NCBI GenBank assembly: GCA_034679345.1
Contig: JAXDAY010000018.1
Span: forward strand, 7,364 to 71,363
Direction of reading: 5' to 3'
Length of the DNA: 64,000 bases
DNA from: JAXDAY01 sp034679345
GTDB lineage: Bacteria > Eisenbacteria > RBG-16-71-46 > CAIMUX01 > VGJL01
In this document: piece after piece, positions 52,861-60,365 of the stretch
Layout of the letters: every line of letters begins with the position of its first letter
Position numbering within the stretch: position 1 is the first letter of the stretch
Notes under the pieces: generated by a model
Database searches by the model: none
What the model was told of the DNA's origin: nothing
Seen by the model: the letters and a program-made list of their open reading frames with translations, nothing else
Made by a program: the position numbers and the translations under genes

Positions 52861-52947
52861 GGGCTTGGGCGGATGGGGGACAAACGAAACGGGGAGGGCT
52901 CACGCCCCCCCCGCACGGATCGGACTCGGCCGGCCGCAGCCCGCTTG

Positions 52948-53574
52948 CTAGGCGCAGTGCGGCATGTCGCAGTTGTTCGGCTGCGGCGTCGGGGTCGTTC
53001 CGAAGGTCGTGACCGGCTGCGGCGTCGGGCAGGGGCCCTGGAAGTTCTGACCGCTCCAGTTCGTCGGATACCAGAAGGGGTTGCTCTGCGCGTAACCCCA
53101 CGGCGTCTGGTAGTTGCCGAACCAGTTGCCGCCCGGGTAGGTCGTGGAGTTGCCGAAGAACCAAGGGTTCCACGTTCCCCAGTTCTGGGTGTTCTGCATC
53201 TCATTGCCCCACTGCGCGGCCGGGAAGCTGCCCGTCCCGAATCCGGTCGCGAAGCTCTGCTGGTTCGGGTAGCAGCCGTACGGCGCGCAAGTCCCGAACG
53301 GGACATTGAAGCCGGGGACTCCCCAGAACTGCGATCCGTAGCCCCACGGGAAGTTGCCGCCCGTGAAGGAGCCCGTGGAGTAGTAGGGGAACGAGCCGTA
53401 GCCCGTATGGCTACGATTCATCCACGGGGTCCACGAACCGAAATGCTGGGACTGCGTCTCGCTTCCTTGCGGGGTCCGCATCTGATTCTGGCACTCGGAA
53501 CGGCAGTACTGCTGCAGGTTCTCCAAGGTGCGATAGACCGACTCGGTGAGCTGCAGGATCTTCTCAGGATTCAT
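52948..53574 (-). CDS. Aromatic- and Gly/Asn-rich low-complexity protein
   Basis: A 208-residue protein with no signal peptide. Residues 1-35 form a helix (EKILQLTESVYRTLENLQQYC). From about residue 45 it is nearly uncharged and built of aromatic, Gly, Asn, Gln, Ser, Thr and Pro residues (GSWTPWMN, GSFPYYSTGSFTGGNFPWGYGSQFWGVPGFN, NWGTWNPWFFGNSTTYPGGNWFGNYQTPWGY). It has about 12 Trp, 17 Phe and 12 Tyr, and 7 Cys. Such sequences form condensates or stick to surfaces. It ends CDMPHCA. ATG 53574 follows GGAGGAAG. In-frame sequence upstream to 53769 is open, but charged and unlike the rest. No homologue is recognised. Confidence 0.75.
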   Translation of the reverse strand: MNPEKILQLTESVYRTLENLQQYCRSECQNQMRTPQGSETQSQHFGSWTPWMNRSHTGYGSFPYYSTGSFTGGNFPWGYGSQFWGVPGFNVPFGTCAPYGCYPNQQSFATGFGTGSFPAAQWGNEMQNTQNWGTWNPWFFGNSTTYPGGNWFGNYQTPWGYAQSNPFWYPTNWSGQNFQGPCPTPQPVTTFGTTPTPQPNNCDMPHCA

Positions 53575-53737
53575 GGCTTCGCTTCCTCCGACTTTCGGGT
53601 GAGAGTCGCGCGAGGCTCCCTTCGAGGCGGGTTCGCCCCGTGGGGCCGACGGAGCTTCCGTCACGAATCCGCCCGCTCCTGTTGGGCGGACGGATGCGCC
53701 GCTCTGTTGTTCGTTCGGCAAGTCGGCAGGAGAGACT

Positions 53738-54244
53738 TTAGGTTTTCCTGGCTGAAGCGTCGGACCCATTCGCGGGCCCGGGTGTCGGGCGTCCCGGCGC
53801 GGCGCCGAGCCGGCGGAGACGAAGTCGGTAGTCTTCCAGGATCCGGCCGTGATCGAAGCAAAGGGGTTGGGGGATGTCGTTCAGCGGAAATGCCGCCGCC
53901 TCCGCCGCGTCGTCGCCGCCGCGGGGTGTGCCGCGCGCCCGCGCGACAAAGACCACCGTGACTGTGGGCCGCCGCGGATCGCGGCCTGGATCCGAATACG
54001 CGTGCATCTGCTCCAGGGCCTCGATCTCAAGTCCGGTCTCCTCGAGCACCTCGCGACGGCAGGCGTCCTCCAGCGACTCTCCGCATTGGACGAACCCGCC
54101 CGGGAGCGCCCAGCCGAGCGGCTCGAATCGGCGTCGAACGAGGACCACGCTTCCGGCGTCGACTTCGAGGATCGCGTCGACGGTCAGCAGGGGAAAGGGC
54201 AGCTGCGGGATCGCCGCGCCGCAAGAAGGGCAGCGAAACTCCAT
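53738..54244 (-). CDS. Nudix hydrolase with zinc-ribbon N-terminus
   Basis: A 168-residue enzyme. An N-terminal zinc ribbon half (FRCPSCGAAIPQLPFPL) is followed by the Nudix box GFVQCGESLEDACRREVLEETGLEI, intact for metal binding and catalysis. It hydrolyses a nucleoside diphosphate-linked substrate; ADP-ribose or NADH are typical for this arrangement, but the substrate is unproven. ATG 54244 begins MEFRCPSCG; the frame upstream overlaps pyrE. It ends 8 bases... on the minus strand it starts 9 bases after pyrE ends, so they form one unit. Confidence 0.9.
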   Translation of the reverse strand: MEFRCPSCGAAIPQLPFPLLTVDAILEVDAGSVVLVRRRFEPLGWALPGGFVQCGESLEDACRREVLEETGLEIEALEQMHAYSDPGRDPRRPTVTVVFVARARGTPRGGDDAAEAAAFPLNDIPQPLCFDHGRILEDYRLRLRRLGAAPGRPTPGPANGSDASARKT

Positions 54245-54252
54245 CTTGGATT

Positions 54253-54837
54253 CTACATGCCGCGGGCGGAGGCGGCCTCGAGGACCTCGCTCACGCGCAG
54301 GGGAGTGAAGAGCTCGACGCCGGCCTTCGCCAACGCCTCGCGGCCGCCCTCCTCGCGATCGACGAGGGCAAGCGTCAGCACCGGTTCGGCTCCGGCGGCA
54401 CGGGCGGCGTCCACCGCGCGCAGGATCGATCCTCCTCGGGTGACCACATCGTCCAGGATCGCCACGCGCGCGCCCGGCGCGCAATGCCCCTCGATCGCCC
54501 GGGCGGTCCCATGGTCCTTCACGGCCGATCGCACGAGAAAGCCCTGGATCGGCTCGCCCCTTCGGCCCGCCTCGAGAATGAGCCCCGCAACCAGGGGATC
54601 GGCGCCGAGCGTCGGCCCTCCGACGGCGGAGACTCCCGCGCCGGCGAGCGGGCCCCAGAGCGCGGCGACTGCCGCCGCCAGGCCGGCTGGGTCGAGCGTG
54701 GTCCGGCGCAGGTCGAGGTAGTAGTCGCTCCAGGCGCCGCTGGCCAATTGAAAGCGACCCCGCAGGAAGGAGTGCCGCAGGATCGCTTCGATCAGAGCAT
54801 TCTTGGCCGCAGCTTCACTCGGCGGAGTCGGGCTCAT
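54253..54837 (-). CDS. pyrE: Orotate phosphoribosyltransferase
   Basis: Makes orotidine 5'-phosphate from orotate and PRPP in pyrimidine synthesis. The 194-residue protein has the substrate block LASGAWSDYYLDLRR, the flexible-loop lysine in FLVRSAVKDHGTARAIEG and the PRPP motif VAILDDVVTRGGSILRAVDAARAAGA. It lacks the extra C-terminal helix of longer bacterial PyrE. ATG 54837 begins MSPTPPSEA; an in-frame ATG at 54864 is a possible alternative. No other pyr gene is adjacent. The Nudix gene follows after 8 bases. Confidence 0.93.
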   Translation of the reverse strand: MSPTPPSEAAAKNALIEAILRHSFLRGRFQLASGAWSDYYLDLRRTTLDPAGLAAAVAALWGPLAGAGVSAVGGPTLGADPLVAGLILEAGRRGEPIQGFLVRSAVKDHGTARAIEGHCAPGARVAILDDVVTRGGSILRAVDAARAAGAEPVLTLALVDREEGGREALAKAGVELFTPLRVSEVLEAASARGM

Positions 54838-54876
54838 CGAGGCGACTCTACGAGCGTCGCGCATCGCGGTCAAGAA

Positions 54877-54908
54877 GGGGGTGCCGTTGAACCCCGGACG
54901 GCACCCCC
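54877..54908 (-). terminator. Terminator hairpin after the lipoprotein gene
   Basis: An 11-bp perfect stem (GGGGGTGCCGT pairing ACGGCACCCCC) with a 10-base loop, followed on the minus strand by TTCTTG. It lies between the lipoprotein gene (ends 54936) and pyrE and should end the lipoprotein transcript. Confidence 0.65.
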
Positions 54909-54935
54909 CCGATCGTCGATCTTGGGCGATGGGGC

Positions 54936-55472
54936 CTAGCGGGTGCGCCCCTTCAAGTGGTCGCACTCCTGATCAGGGCGGGTTCCTCCGCCGGTCGCCT
55001 CGGGCATGCCCGCATCCGGCACCTCGCGCCCGTTGTCGAAGGGCGAGTCCTCCGCAGAGGCGACGCATGCCAGGTCGAAGCTCTCGCTCCATGCGCTCTC
55101 ATTCCCGCTGGTGTCGACCGCCGTCACGCAAAGGGAGTAACTCACGCCTGCCTGACCCCCGAAGACGAAGCGGTTCTGTTGCACGAGCGACGTTCCGGTC
55201 AGGCAGCGATAGGTGGCGCCCGAGTCCTCCCGCTCGCTCAGATAGACGCGGTAGCCCGCGAGGTCGGGCTCGGCGTTCGGGCTCCAGGCGATGGTGAACT
55301 TGAGCGAGTTCTGTTCCAGAACCCCGACTCCGCTCGGGGCCAAGGGAGGCGCCTCGTCCGGGGGATTGGGGTTCAAGGGGGAATTGTCGTCGCTCCCGCA
55401 GCCGGTGAACACGAGCAAGGTCGCGAGGAGCATCCACACGCTGTGGATCCAAGCGGAACGAGGGTGGAACAT
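54936..55472 (-). CDS. Lipoprotein with fibronectin III domain
   Basis: A 178-residue lipoprotein. The lipobox cysteine is C25 (LLVFTGC), followed by a Pro-rich spacer (GSDDNSPLNPNPPDEAPP) and one fibronectin III-like domain (about 46-130: LAPSGVGVLEQNSLKFTIAWSPNAEPDLAGYRVYLSE ... YSLCVTAVDTSGNESAWSE). The tail is acidic and Gly-rich. Function unknown. GGAGG precedes ATG 55472. It is a single-gene unit ended by the hairpin at 54877. Confidence 0.85.
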   Translation of the reverse strand: MFHPRSAWIHSVWMLLATLLVFTGCGSDDNSPLNPNPPDEAPPLAPSGVGVLEQNSLKFTIAWSPNAEPDLAGYRVYLSEREDSGATYRCLTGTSLVQQNRFVFGGQAGVSYSLCVTAVDTSGNESAWSESFDLACVASAEDSPFDNGREVPDAGMPEATGGGTRPDQECDHLKGRTR

Positions 55473-55733
55473 GTCAGGGACCTCCTTCGAATATCCTCCC
55501 GTGGACGATCCCTCTCGGATCCCATCCAGCGGGAAACCGTGCTGGGAACCTGCAAACCCCGTGCCGGACCGGCCGGGGGCTTTTGCCCACCCGAGAAGGG
55601 CGGCGCATCCTGCAGAGATCCCGCTCTTCCCATCGGCTCAAAACCGCGTATCCTGCGCCGGGATCACATGGATCGGACGAGCCAAATCGATCCACCCAGG
55701 GTGGATTACCCGACGTTCGAGGGGGCGGGCATC

Positions 55734-58109
55734 GTGAGGGGGAGATTCCCGATCGAGGCGCGCGCACGCGCATCGCGATTTGCACTGCATCCGATCATCT
55801 TTTGCACTTGGCAATGCGCGACTTCATTGCTCCTCGCGATCGTCGTCCACGCCCGTTGCGCCTCGGCCGCCTCGGAGGATCTGCTGCATCCTCTCGGATC
55901 GGCCGTCGCGCCGGTCGTCGTTTTCGGCGAGTTGGCGCCTGGGGTCTTCCACTCGGGAGTCGATTGGGCGACCGGGCTCGAGTCGCGATCGGTCGCTGCA
56001 GCGGCCGACGGGGAGGTCGTCCGGCTTCGAGTCGCCGGGGGTGGGTACGGAAGGATGCTGCATCTCCTGCTCGAGGACGGACGGGAGCTGGCCTACGGCC
56101 ATCTTTCAAGCTTCGCGCCGGCCATGGAGGAGTCTTGCCTGGCGCGGCAGTGGTCGTCCGGAGTCTATGACCTGGACTGGAGACCGGAGCCCGGGACGTT
56201 TCGGGTCGCCCGCGGCGAGTGGCTCGGTCGCACCGGCCGAACCCCGGACGGTCGGGCGTGGCTCCATGTCGAGGTGCGCGTCGGTGGTCTGCCCCAGAAC
56301 CCCTTCCTGCACGGTTTCGCTCCGCCCCGGTTCGACAGGCCGGGGATCGCCGCCATTCGATTCGAGCCGCTCGATGCGACCGCGCGCATCGATGGCCGGC
56401 TCGCGATGAAGAGGGTCCCTCTGAGCCCCGGCGGCCCGAGCAGGCCGGGTTTCCAGCGCACCGTCTTGTGGGGTCCGATCGGAGTCGTATGCGAATCGCC
56501 CGAGCGCGCCCAATCGAGGGTCAATCCACCGTGGATCGTCCGTCTCGAAGTCGATGGGGTCCCGCAGTACCGAGCAGACCTGAGCGGCCCTGACGTTCCT
56601 TCCCGCTGGAATCCGGAGTTCCCCGAGCCGGAGATTCCTCAGCAACCCGCGCAGCTCCTCTTCCGCCCCTCGGATCGCGACCGGGGCCGGCTGCTCTGCG
56701 GCACTCGGATCCCTCCCGGGCCGCACTGGATTCGAGTGATCGCGAGGGCGTTGACGGGAGCCGCCGACACCGTCGAGACGATGATCATCGTCCGGGACGC
56801 CCCGCGCCTCACCGACTGGATTGGCCGTCCGCTCGGGCACGGGTCGTGGGACGTGGGCGTGAGGATCGAGGCTCCTTCGGGGGAGGACCCGGAGACGATG
56901 CGTCTCTGGCTCGACCTGACGGAGGACGCCCGGCGCTTCCCCGTGCGAACGCCGCTCGGCCACCTGGGCGATGGATGGTTCCTCGGGGAGATCGCATCCT
57001 TCAAACCGTCCGGACCCCTCGGCATCCGCGCGCGGGTCCAGACAAAGGACGGAATCGAGACGTGGGAACCGATTGTGGGGCTCGAACCGATCGGGGATTG
57101 CGGGTCGGCGCCGATCGACACTCCCGTCGTGTCGGTCACTCCCCGATGGCTCGAGCTTGGATTCCGGGCCGCGTGCATTCCGGCTCTGCCTCCCGAGGCC
57201 GTTCTCGTCGGGCCGGCTGGGGAGATCTCATGCGACTTGCTCTGCGAACCGCTCCAGGACGAGGCGACCCCTGTCTGGCGATTCGTCGCCGATCCCCGTC
57301 GCGGAACGGGCCGCGGCGTTCCCCAGGTCGAGCTCCGCGTCGATGGGCAACGACGCCGTTGGCGGTTGCCTGATCTTGCGCACGCAACGCCCGCCGCCGA
57401 CTTCAGCTGGAGCAGTCCGGACGGCGCGTTGACCCTGGAGATCCCTGCTGGTACGTTCTACGCGCCCGTTTGGCTTTCCTGGTCATCGAAGGAGGCTGGA
57501 GCGGTCCGGATCCTCCCCTCGGAGATCGGGCGAACCGTGAGCGGGGCGGAGTCTGCGGAGGAGCTGCTGGTGGCGCGCAGCGCCATCCATCGGCTGAGTC
57601 CGACTGCGTTGCCGGTCGCCGGCGCCTTTCGGGTCTCGATCCGGCCCTCGCGGCCCCCTGAGGCGGCCGGCGAGGCGCGGCGGCTGGCAGTCTACGGGCG
57701 GAGCGAGCCGGGAAGTGGATGGTCCTGGCGCGGGGGGCTCTGGACAGGTAGCGCGGTCGTCGCCGTCGTCGATCGACTCGAGGAGTGGGTCCTCCTGGAG
57801 GATCTCACCGAGCCGTGGCTTTACGCGATGAGCCCGGCGAACGGCGAGCGGCGGACCGTTCCGGTCGAATCGCTGACTCTCCAGGTCCGGGAAGAGGGGT
57901 CGGGGATCGATCCGGTCGCGATCGAAGCGATCGTGGATGGCCGGAGGGCCCCGGCGTCGTGGAATCCATCGATGCGCCGGATTCGGATCGAGCTGCGGGA
58001 GGCGCTGAGCGCGGGAGGGCATCGATGGTCGATCCGGGTGCCGGATCGCGCGGGGAACGTGGCGGAGCGGCGGGCGGACTTCAACATCATCTGGGTGCAG
58101 ACACCCTGA
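55734..58109 (+). CDS. Secreted M23-like protein with degenerate active site
   Basis: A 791-residue exported protein. After a signal peptide (FCTWQCATSLLLAIVVHARCASA), residues 50-190 are a LytM/M23 peptidase-like domain: metal ligands H73 and D77 (FHSGVDWATG), H123 (AYGHLSS) and H178 (WLHVEVR) are kept, but the catalytic histidine of the HxH pair is W176. It is therefore probably inactive or altered. The remaining 600 residues hold several beta-sandwich segments ending in a bacterial Ig-like one (YAMSPANGERRTVPVESLTLQVREEGSGIDPVAIEAIVDG). GTG 55734 behind GAGGGGG is preferred; ATG 55668 is an alternative. accA follows after 9 bases. Confidence 0.82.
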   Translation: MRGRFPIEARARASRFALHPIIFCTWQCATSLLLAIVVHARCASAASEDLLHPLGSAVAPVVVFGELAPGVFHSGVDWATGLESRSVAAAADGEVVRLRVAGGGYGRMLHLLLEDGRELAYGHLSSFAPAMEESCLARQWSSGVYDLDWRPEPGTFRVARGEWLGRTGRTPDGRAWLHVEVRVGGLPQNPFLHGFAPPRFDRPGIAAIRFEPLDATARIDGRLAMKRVPLSPGGPSRPGFQRTVLWGPIGVVCESPERAQSRVNPPWIVRLEVDGVPQYRADLSGPDVPSRWNPEFPEPEIPQQPAQLLFRPSDRDRGRLLCGTRIPPGPHWIRVIARALTGAADTVETMIIVRDAPRLTDWIGRPLGHGSWDVGVRIEAPSGEDPETMRLWLDLTEDARRFPVRTPLGHLGDGWFLGEIASFKPSGPLGIRARVQTKDGIETWEPIVGLEPIGDCGSAPIDTPVVSVTPRWLELGFRAACIPALPPEAVLVGPAGEISCDLLCEPLQDEATPVWRFVADPRRGTGRGVPQVELRVDGQRRRWRLPDLAHATPAADFSWSSPDGALTLEIPAGTFYAPVWLSWSSKEAGAVRILPSEIGRTVSGAESAEELLVARSAIHRLSPTALPVAGAFRVSIRPSRPPEAAGEARRLAVYGRSEPGSGWSWRGGLWTGSAVVAVVDRLEEWVLLEDLTEPWLYAMSPANGERRTVPVESLTLQVREEGSGIDPVAIEAIVDGRRAPASWNPSMRRIRIELREALSAGGHRWSIRVPDRAGNVAERRADFNIIWVQTP

Positions 58110-58118
58110 GGAGGAACG

Positions 58119-59081
58119 ATGGAGTCGGGTTGGCTGGAGTTCGAGAAGCCGATCATTGAGCTCGAGCAGAAGATCGAGGAGCTGCGGGCCTTCGCGGACA
58201 AGGAGCATCTCGAGTTCTCGGAGGAGCTGCACAAGCTCGAGGAGCGCGCCGCGAAGCTGAAGGACGAGGTCTACTCGAACCTCACCTCGTGGCAGCGCGT
58301 ACAGATCGCCCGTCACCCCCGCCGCCCATACACGATGGACTATATCCCGCGCCTCTTCACCGATTTCACGGAGATCCACGGGGATCGCCTGTACCGGGAC
58401 GATCATGCAATCGTGGCGGGGCTCGCCGACTTCGAGGGCCGGCCGGTGGTCATCGTGGGGCACCAGAAGGGGCGCAACACGAAGGAGAATCTCCTGCGCA
58501 ACTTCGGCATGCCGCACCCCGAGGGGTACCGCAAGGCGATGCGGGCGATGCGGCTCGCCGAGAAGTTTCGCAACCCGGTGATCTGCTTCATCGACACCCC
58601 CGGGGCATATCCGGGCGTCGGAGCCGAGGAGCGCGGGCAGGCCGAGGCGATCGCAAGAAACATCCGAGACATGTCGGCCCTGCGCGCGCCGATTCTGGTC
58701 CTCGTCATCGGTGAGGGTGGATCGGGCGGCGCGCTCGCCATCGCCGTGGGCGACGAGGTCCTGATGATGGAGAACGCGATCTACTCGGTCATCTCGCCGG
58801 AGGGATGCGCGGCGATCCTCTGGAAAGACCAGGCGAAGGCGGCGGCCGCGGCCGAGGCGCTGCGCTTGACCGCTCCCGACCTCGCGGCCTTGCGCCTGAT
58901 CACGAAGGTGATCCCCGAGCCCCTGGGCGGCGCCCACCGCGACCTGGCCGGCATGGTGGAGATTCTCAGAGGCGAGATTCGCGAGAGCATCGATCGCTTG
59001 AGCGCGCTCCCGCCCGAGACGCTCGTCGCCAAGAGGCGCGAGACCTATCTCGGGATGGGGGTATTCACCGAGAGCGCTTGA
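58119..59081 (+). CDS. accA: Acetyl-CoA carboxylase carboxyltransferase subunit alpha
   Basis: Transfers carboxyl from biotin to acetyl-CoA, the first step of fatty acid synthesis. The 320-residue protein has the AccA N-terminal coiled coil (WLEFEKPIIELEQKIEELRAFADKEHLEFSEELHKLEE) and the carboxyltransferase motifs (ARHPRRPYTMDYI, DFTEIHGDRLYRDDHAI, TPGAYPGVGAEERGQAEAIA, IGEGGSGGALAIAVGDEVLMMENAIYSVISPEGCAAI). GAGGAGG precedes ATG. accD is not in the window. The next gene overlaps its stop (TTGA). Confidence 0.96.
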   Translation: MESGWLEFEKPIIELEQKIEELRAFADKEHLEFSEELHKLEERAAKLKDEVYSNLTSWQRVQIARHPRRPYTMDYIPRLFTDFTEIHGDRLYRDDHAIVAGLADFEGRPVVIVGHQKGRNTKENLLRNFGMPHPEGYRKAMRAMRLAEKFRNPVICFIDTPGAYPGVGAEERGQAEAIARNIRDMSALRAPILVLVIGEGGSGGALAIAVGDEVLMMENAIYSVISPEGCAAILWKDQAKAAAAAEALRLTAPDLAALRLITKVIPEPLGGAHRDLAGMVEILRGEIRESIDRLSALPPETLVAKRRETYLGMGVFTESA

Positions 59082-60097
59082 CGATCACCGCCGGCATTCG
59101 CGGGCCGCGGCGCGCCGAGCGCGGGAGCCTGTGGCGGATCGCAGTCCTGCTCCTGGTCATCCTCTACTTCGTGCAGATCGACAACCTGATGAAGGTGCGC
59201 CCCGACCATGCCTTCCTCTCGCTGCTGATCGTCGCTCTGGTCCTCCGCAACGCGCGGGCCTTCCTCGCCGACTGGAGCCCGTTCATCGCCCTCTGGATCG
59301 CCTACGACTTCATGCGCGGGATCGTGGACGACCTGGCCGGGCGGATCCACATCCTCGAGCCGTACCTGCTCGAGTCGCGTCTCTTCGGATGGATGGGCGG
59401 GGGCACGATCCCGAACTTCGTGCTGCTCGATTGGCGCCACGGGATCGCCGGCACGCCGTTGCGCGAGCTCCTCGACGGAGCGGCCTCAGCCTTCTATGCG
59501 ATGCACATGGCCGCGCCGCTGGTGCTCGCCTGGGTGCTCTGGCACACGCTGCGCGATCGGCGGACCTACTTCCGCTTCATCATCGCATTCTCCCTCACGA
59601 CCTGGGGCAGCTTCGCCACCTACTTCGCCTATCCCGCCGCGCCGCCCTGGTACGTGCGGGATTTCGGATTCGTCCAACCCGAGCCCGGGTTCAAGGGGGC
59701 GGGCGCGGGCAATCTGGTGGCCGCGGACCGATGGATCGGAGTTCCGCTCTTCGAGAGCGTCTATCGCCATCTGAATCCCAACAAGTTCGCGGCGATTCCT
59801 TCGCTCCACAGCGCCTTTCCCCTCCTCATCCTGATCTATGCCCTGCGGCGATTCGGACCCCGCGCCCTCCCGGTCGCGATCTATCCCCTGGGAGTCTGGT
59901 GCTCGGCGGTCTACTTGAACCACCATTACCTGATCGACATCCTCCTGGCCGTCGTCTATGTCCTGGGGGCGGTCGCCGCGACCGAGTGGTTTCTCTACCC
60001 GGCCCTCTTTGTGCGGGGCCCGTTGCGGCGGACCTTCGATGCCGCCGCGCGGTCGAAGGGCTCTCAAGTCGAGCCCGAGCGAGCCGGGGCGCGTTGA
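59078..60097 (+). CDS. PAP2-superfamily membrane phosphatase/phosphotransferase
   Basis: A 339-residue membrane enzyme with about six helices. The PAP2 signature is KFAAIPSLHSAFPLLILIYALRR with the catalytic SxxH in PSLHSA and the second motif YLNHHYLIDILLAVVYVLG. The group with this spacing includes inositol-phosphorylceramide synthase-type phosphotransferases. Other membrane blocks (WIAYDFMRGIVDDLAG, FSLTTWGSFATYFAYPAAPPWYVRD) match. The only start that fits is TTG 59078, overlapping the accA stop by four bases. Substrate unknown. Confidence 0.87.
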   Translation: MTITAGIRGPRRAERGSLWRIAVLLLVILYFVQIDNLMKVRPDHAFLSLLIVALVLRNARAFLADWSPFIALWIAYDFMRGIVDDLAGRIHILEPYLLESRLFGWMGGGTIPNFVLLDWRHGIAGTPLRELLDGAASAFYAMHMAAPLVLAWVLWHTLRDRRTYFRFIIAFSLTTWGSFATYFAYPAAPPWYVRDFGFVQPEPGFKGAGAGNLVAADRWIGVPLFESVYRHLNPNKFAAIPSLHSAFPLLILIYALRRFGPRALPVAIYPLGVWCSAVYLNHHYLIDILLAVVYVLGAVAATEWFLYPALFVRGPLRRTFDAAARSKGSQVEPERAGAR

Positions 60098-60167
60098 CCC
60101 GCCTCGCGCGCGCTGCTAGCGTTGGGTGTCCGGGACAGGATTCTTCATGAACCGAACGGGGGATCGC

Positions 60168-60362
60168 ATGCTACCGAAGGAGCTCCTCGAAATCTTGGTC
60201 TGTCCCCAGTGCAAGGGGGACCTGGAGTACGACGCCCAGGCGGCGACGCTGACCTGCCTTGCCTGCAGGCTGCGCTACAGGATCCGCGACGACATCCCCA
60301 ATATGCTGATCGACGAGGCCGAGCGGCTGGACGCCCCTGGGCCCGGACCTTCCCGGGCCTGA
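60168..60362 (+). CDS. Trm112-family (YcaR/UPF0434-like) protein
   Basis: A 64-residue protein with two CxxC pairs (ILVCPQCKGDLEYD, LTCLACRLRYRI) and the signature RDDIPNMLIDEA. Trm112-like proteins activate methyltransferases in some organisms; bacterial members are of unknown role, and the gene often sits beside lipid or lipopolysaccharide genes. ATG 60168 has GGGG at suitable spacing; an in-frame ATG at 60147 is possible. The secreted peptidase starts 3 bases after its stop. Confidence 0.9.
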   Translation: MLPKELLEILVCPQCKGDLEYDAQAATLTCLACRLRYRIRDDIPNMLIDEAERLDAPGPGPSRA

Positions 60363-60365
60363 CCG

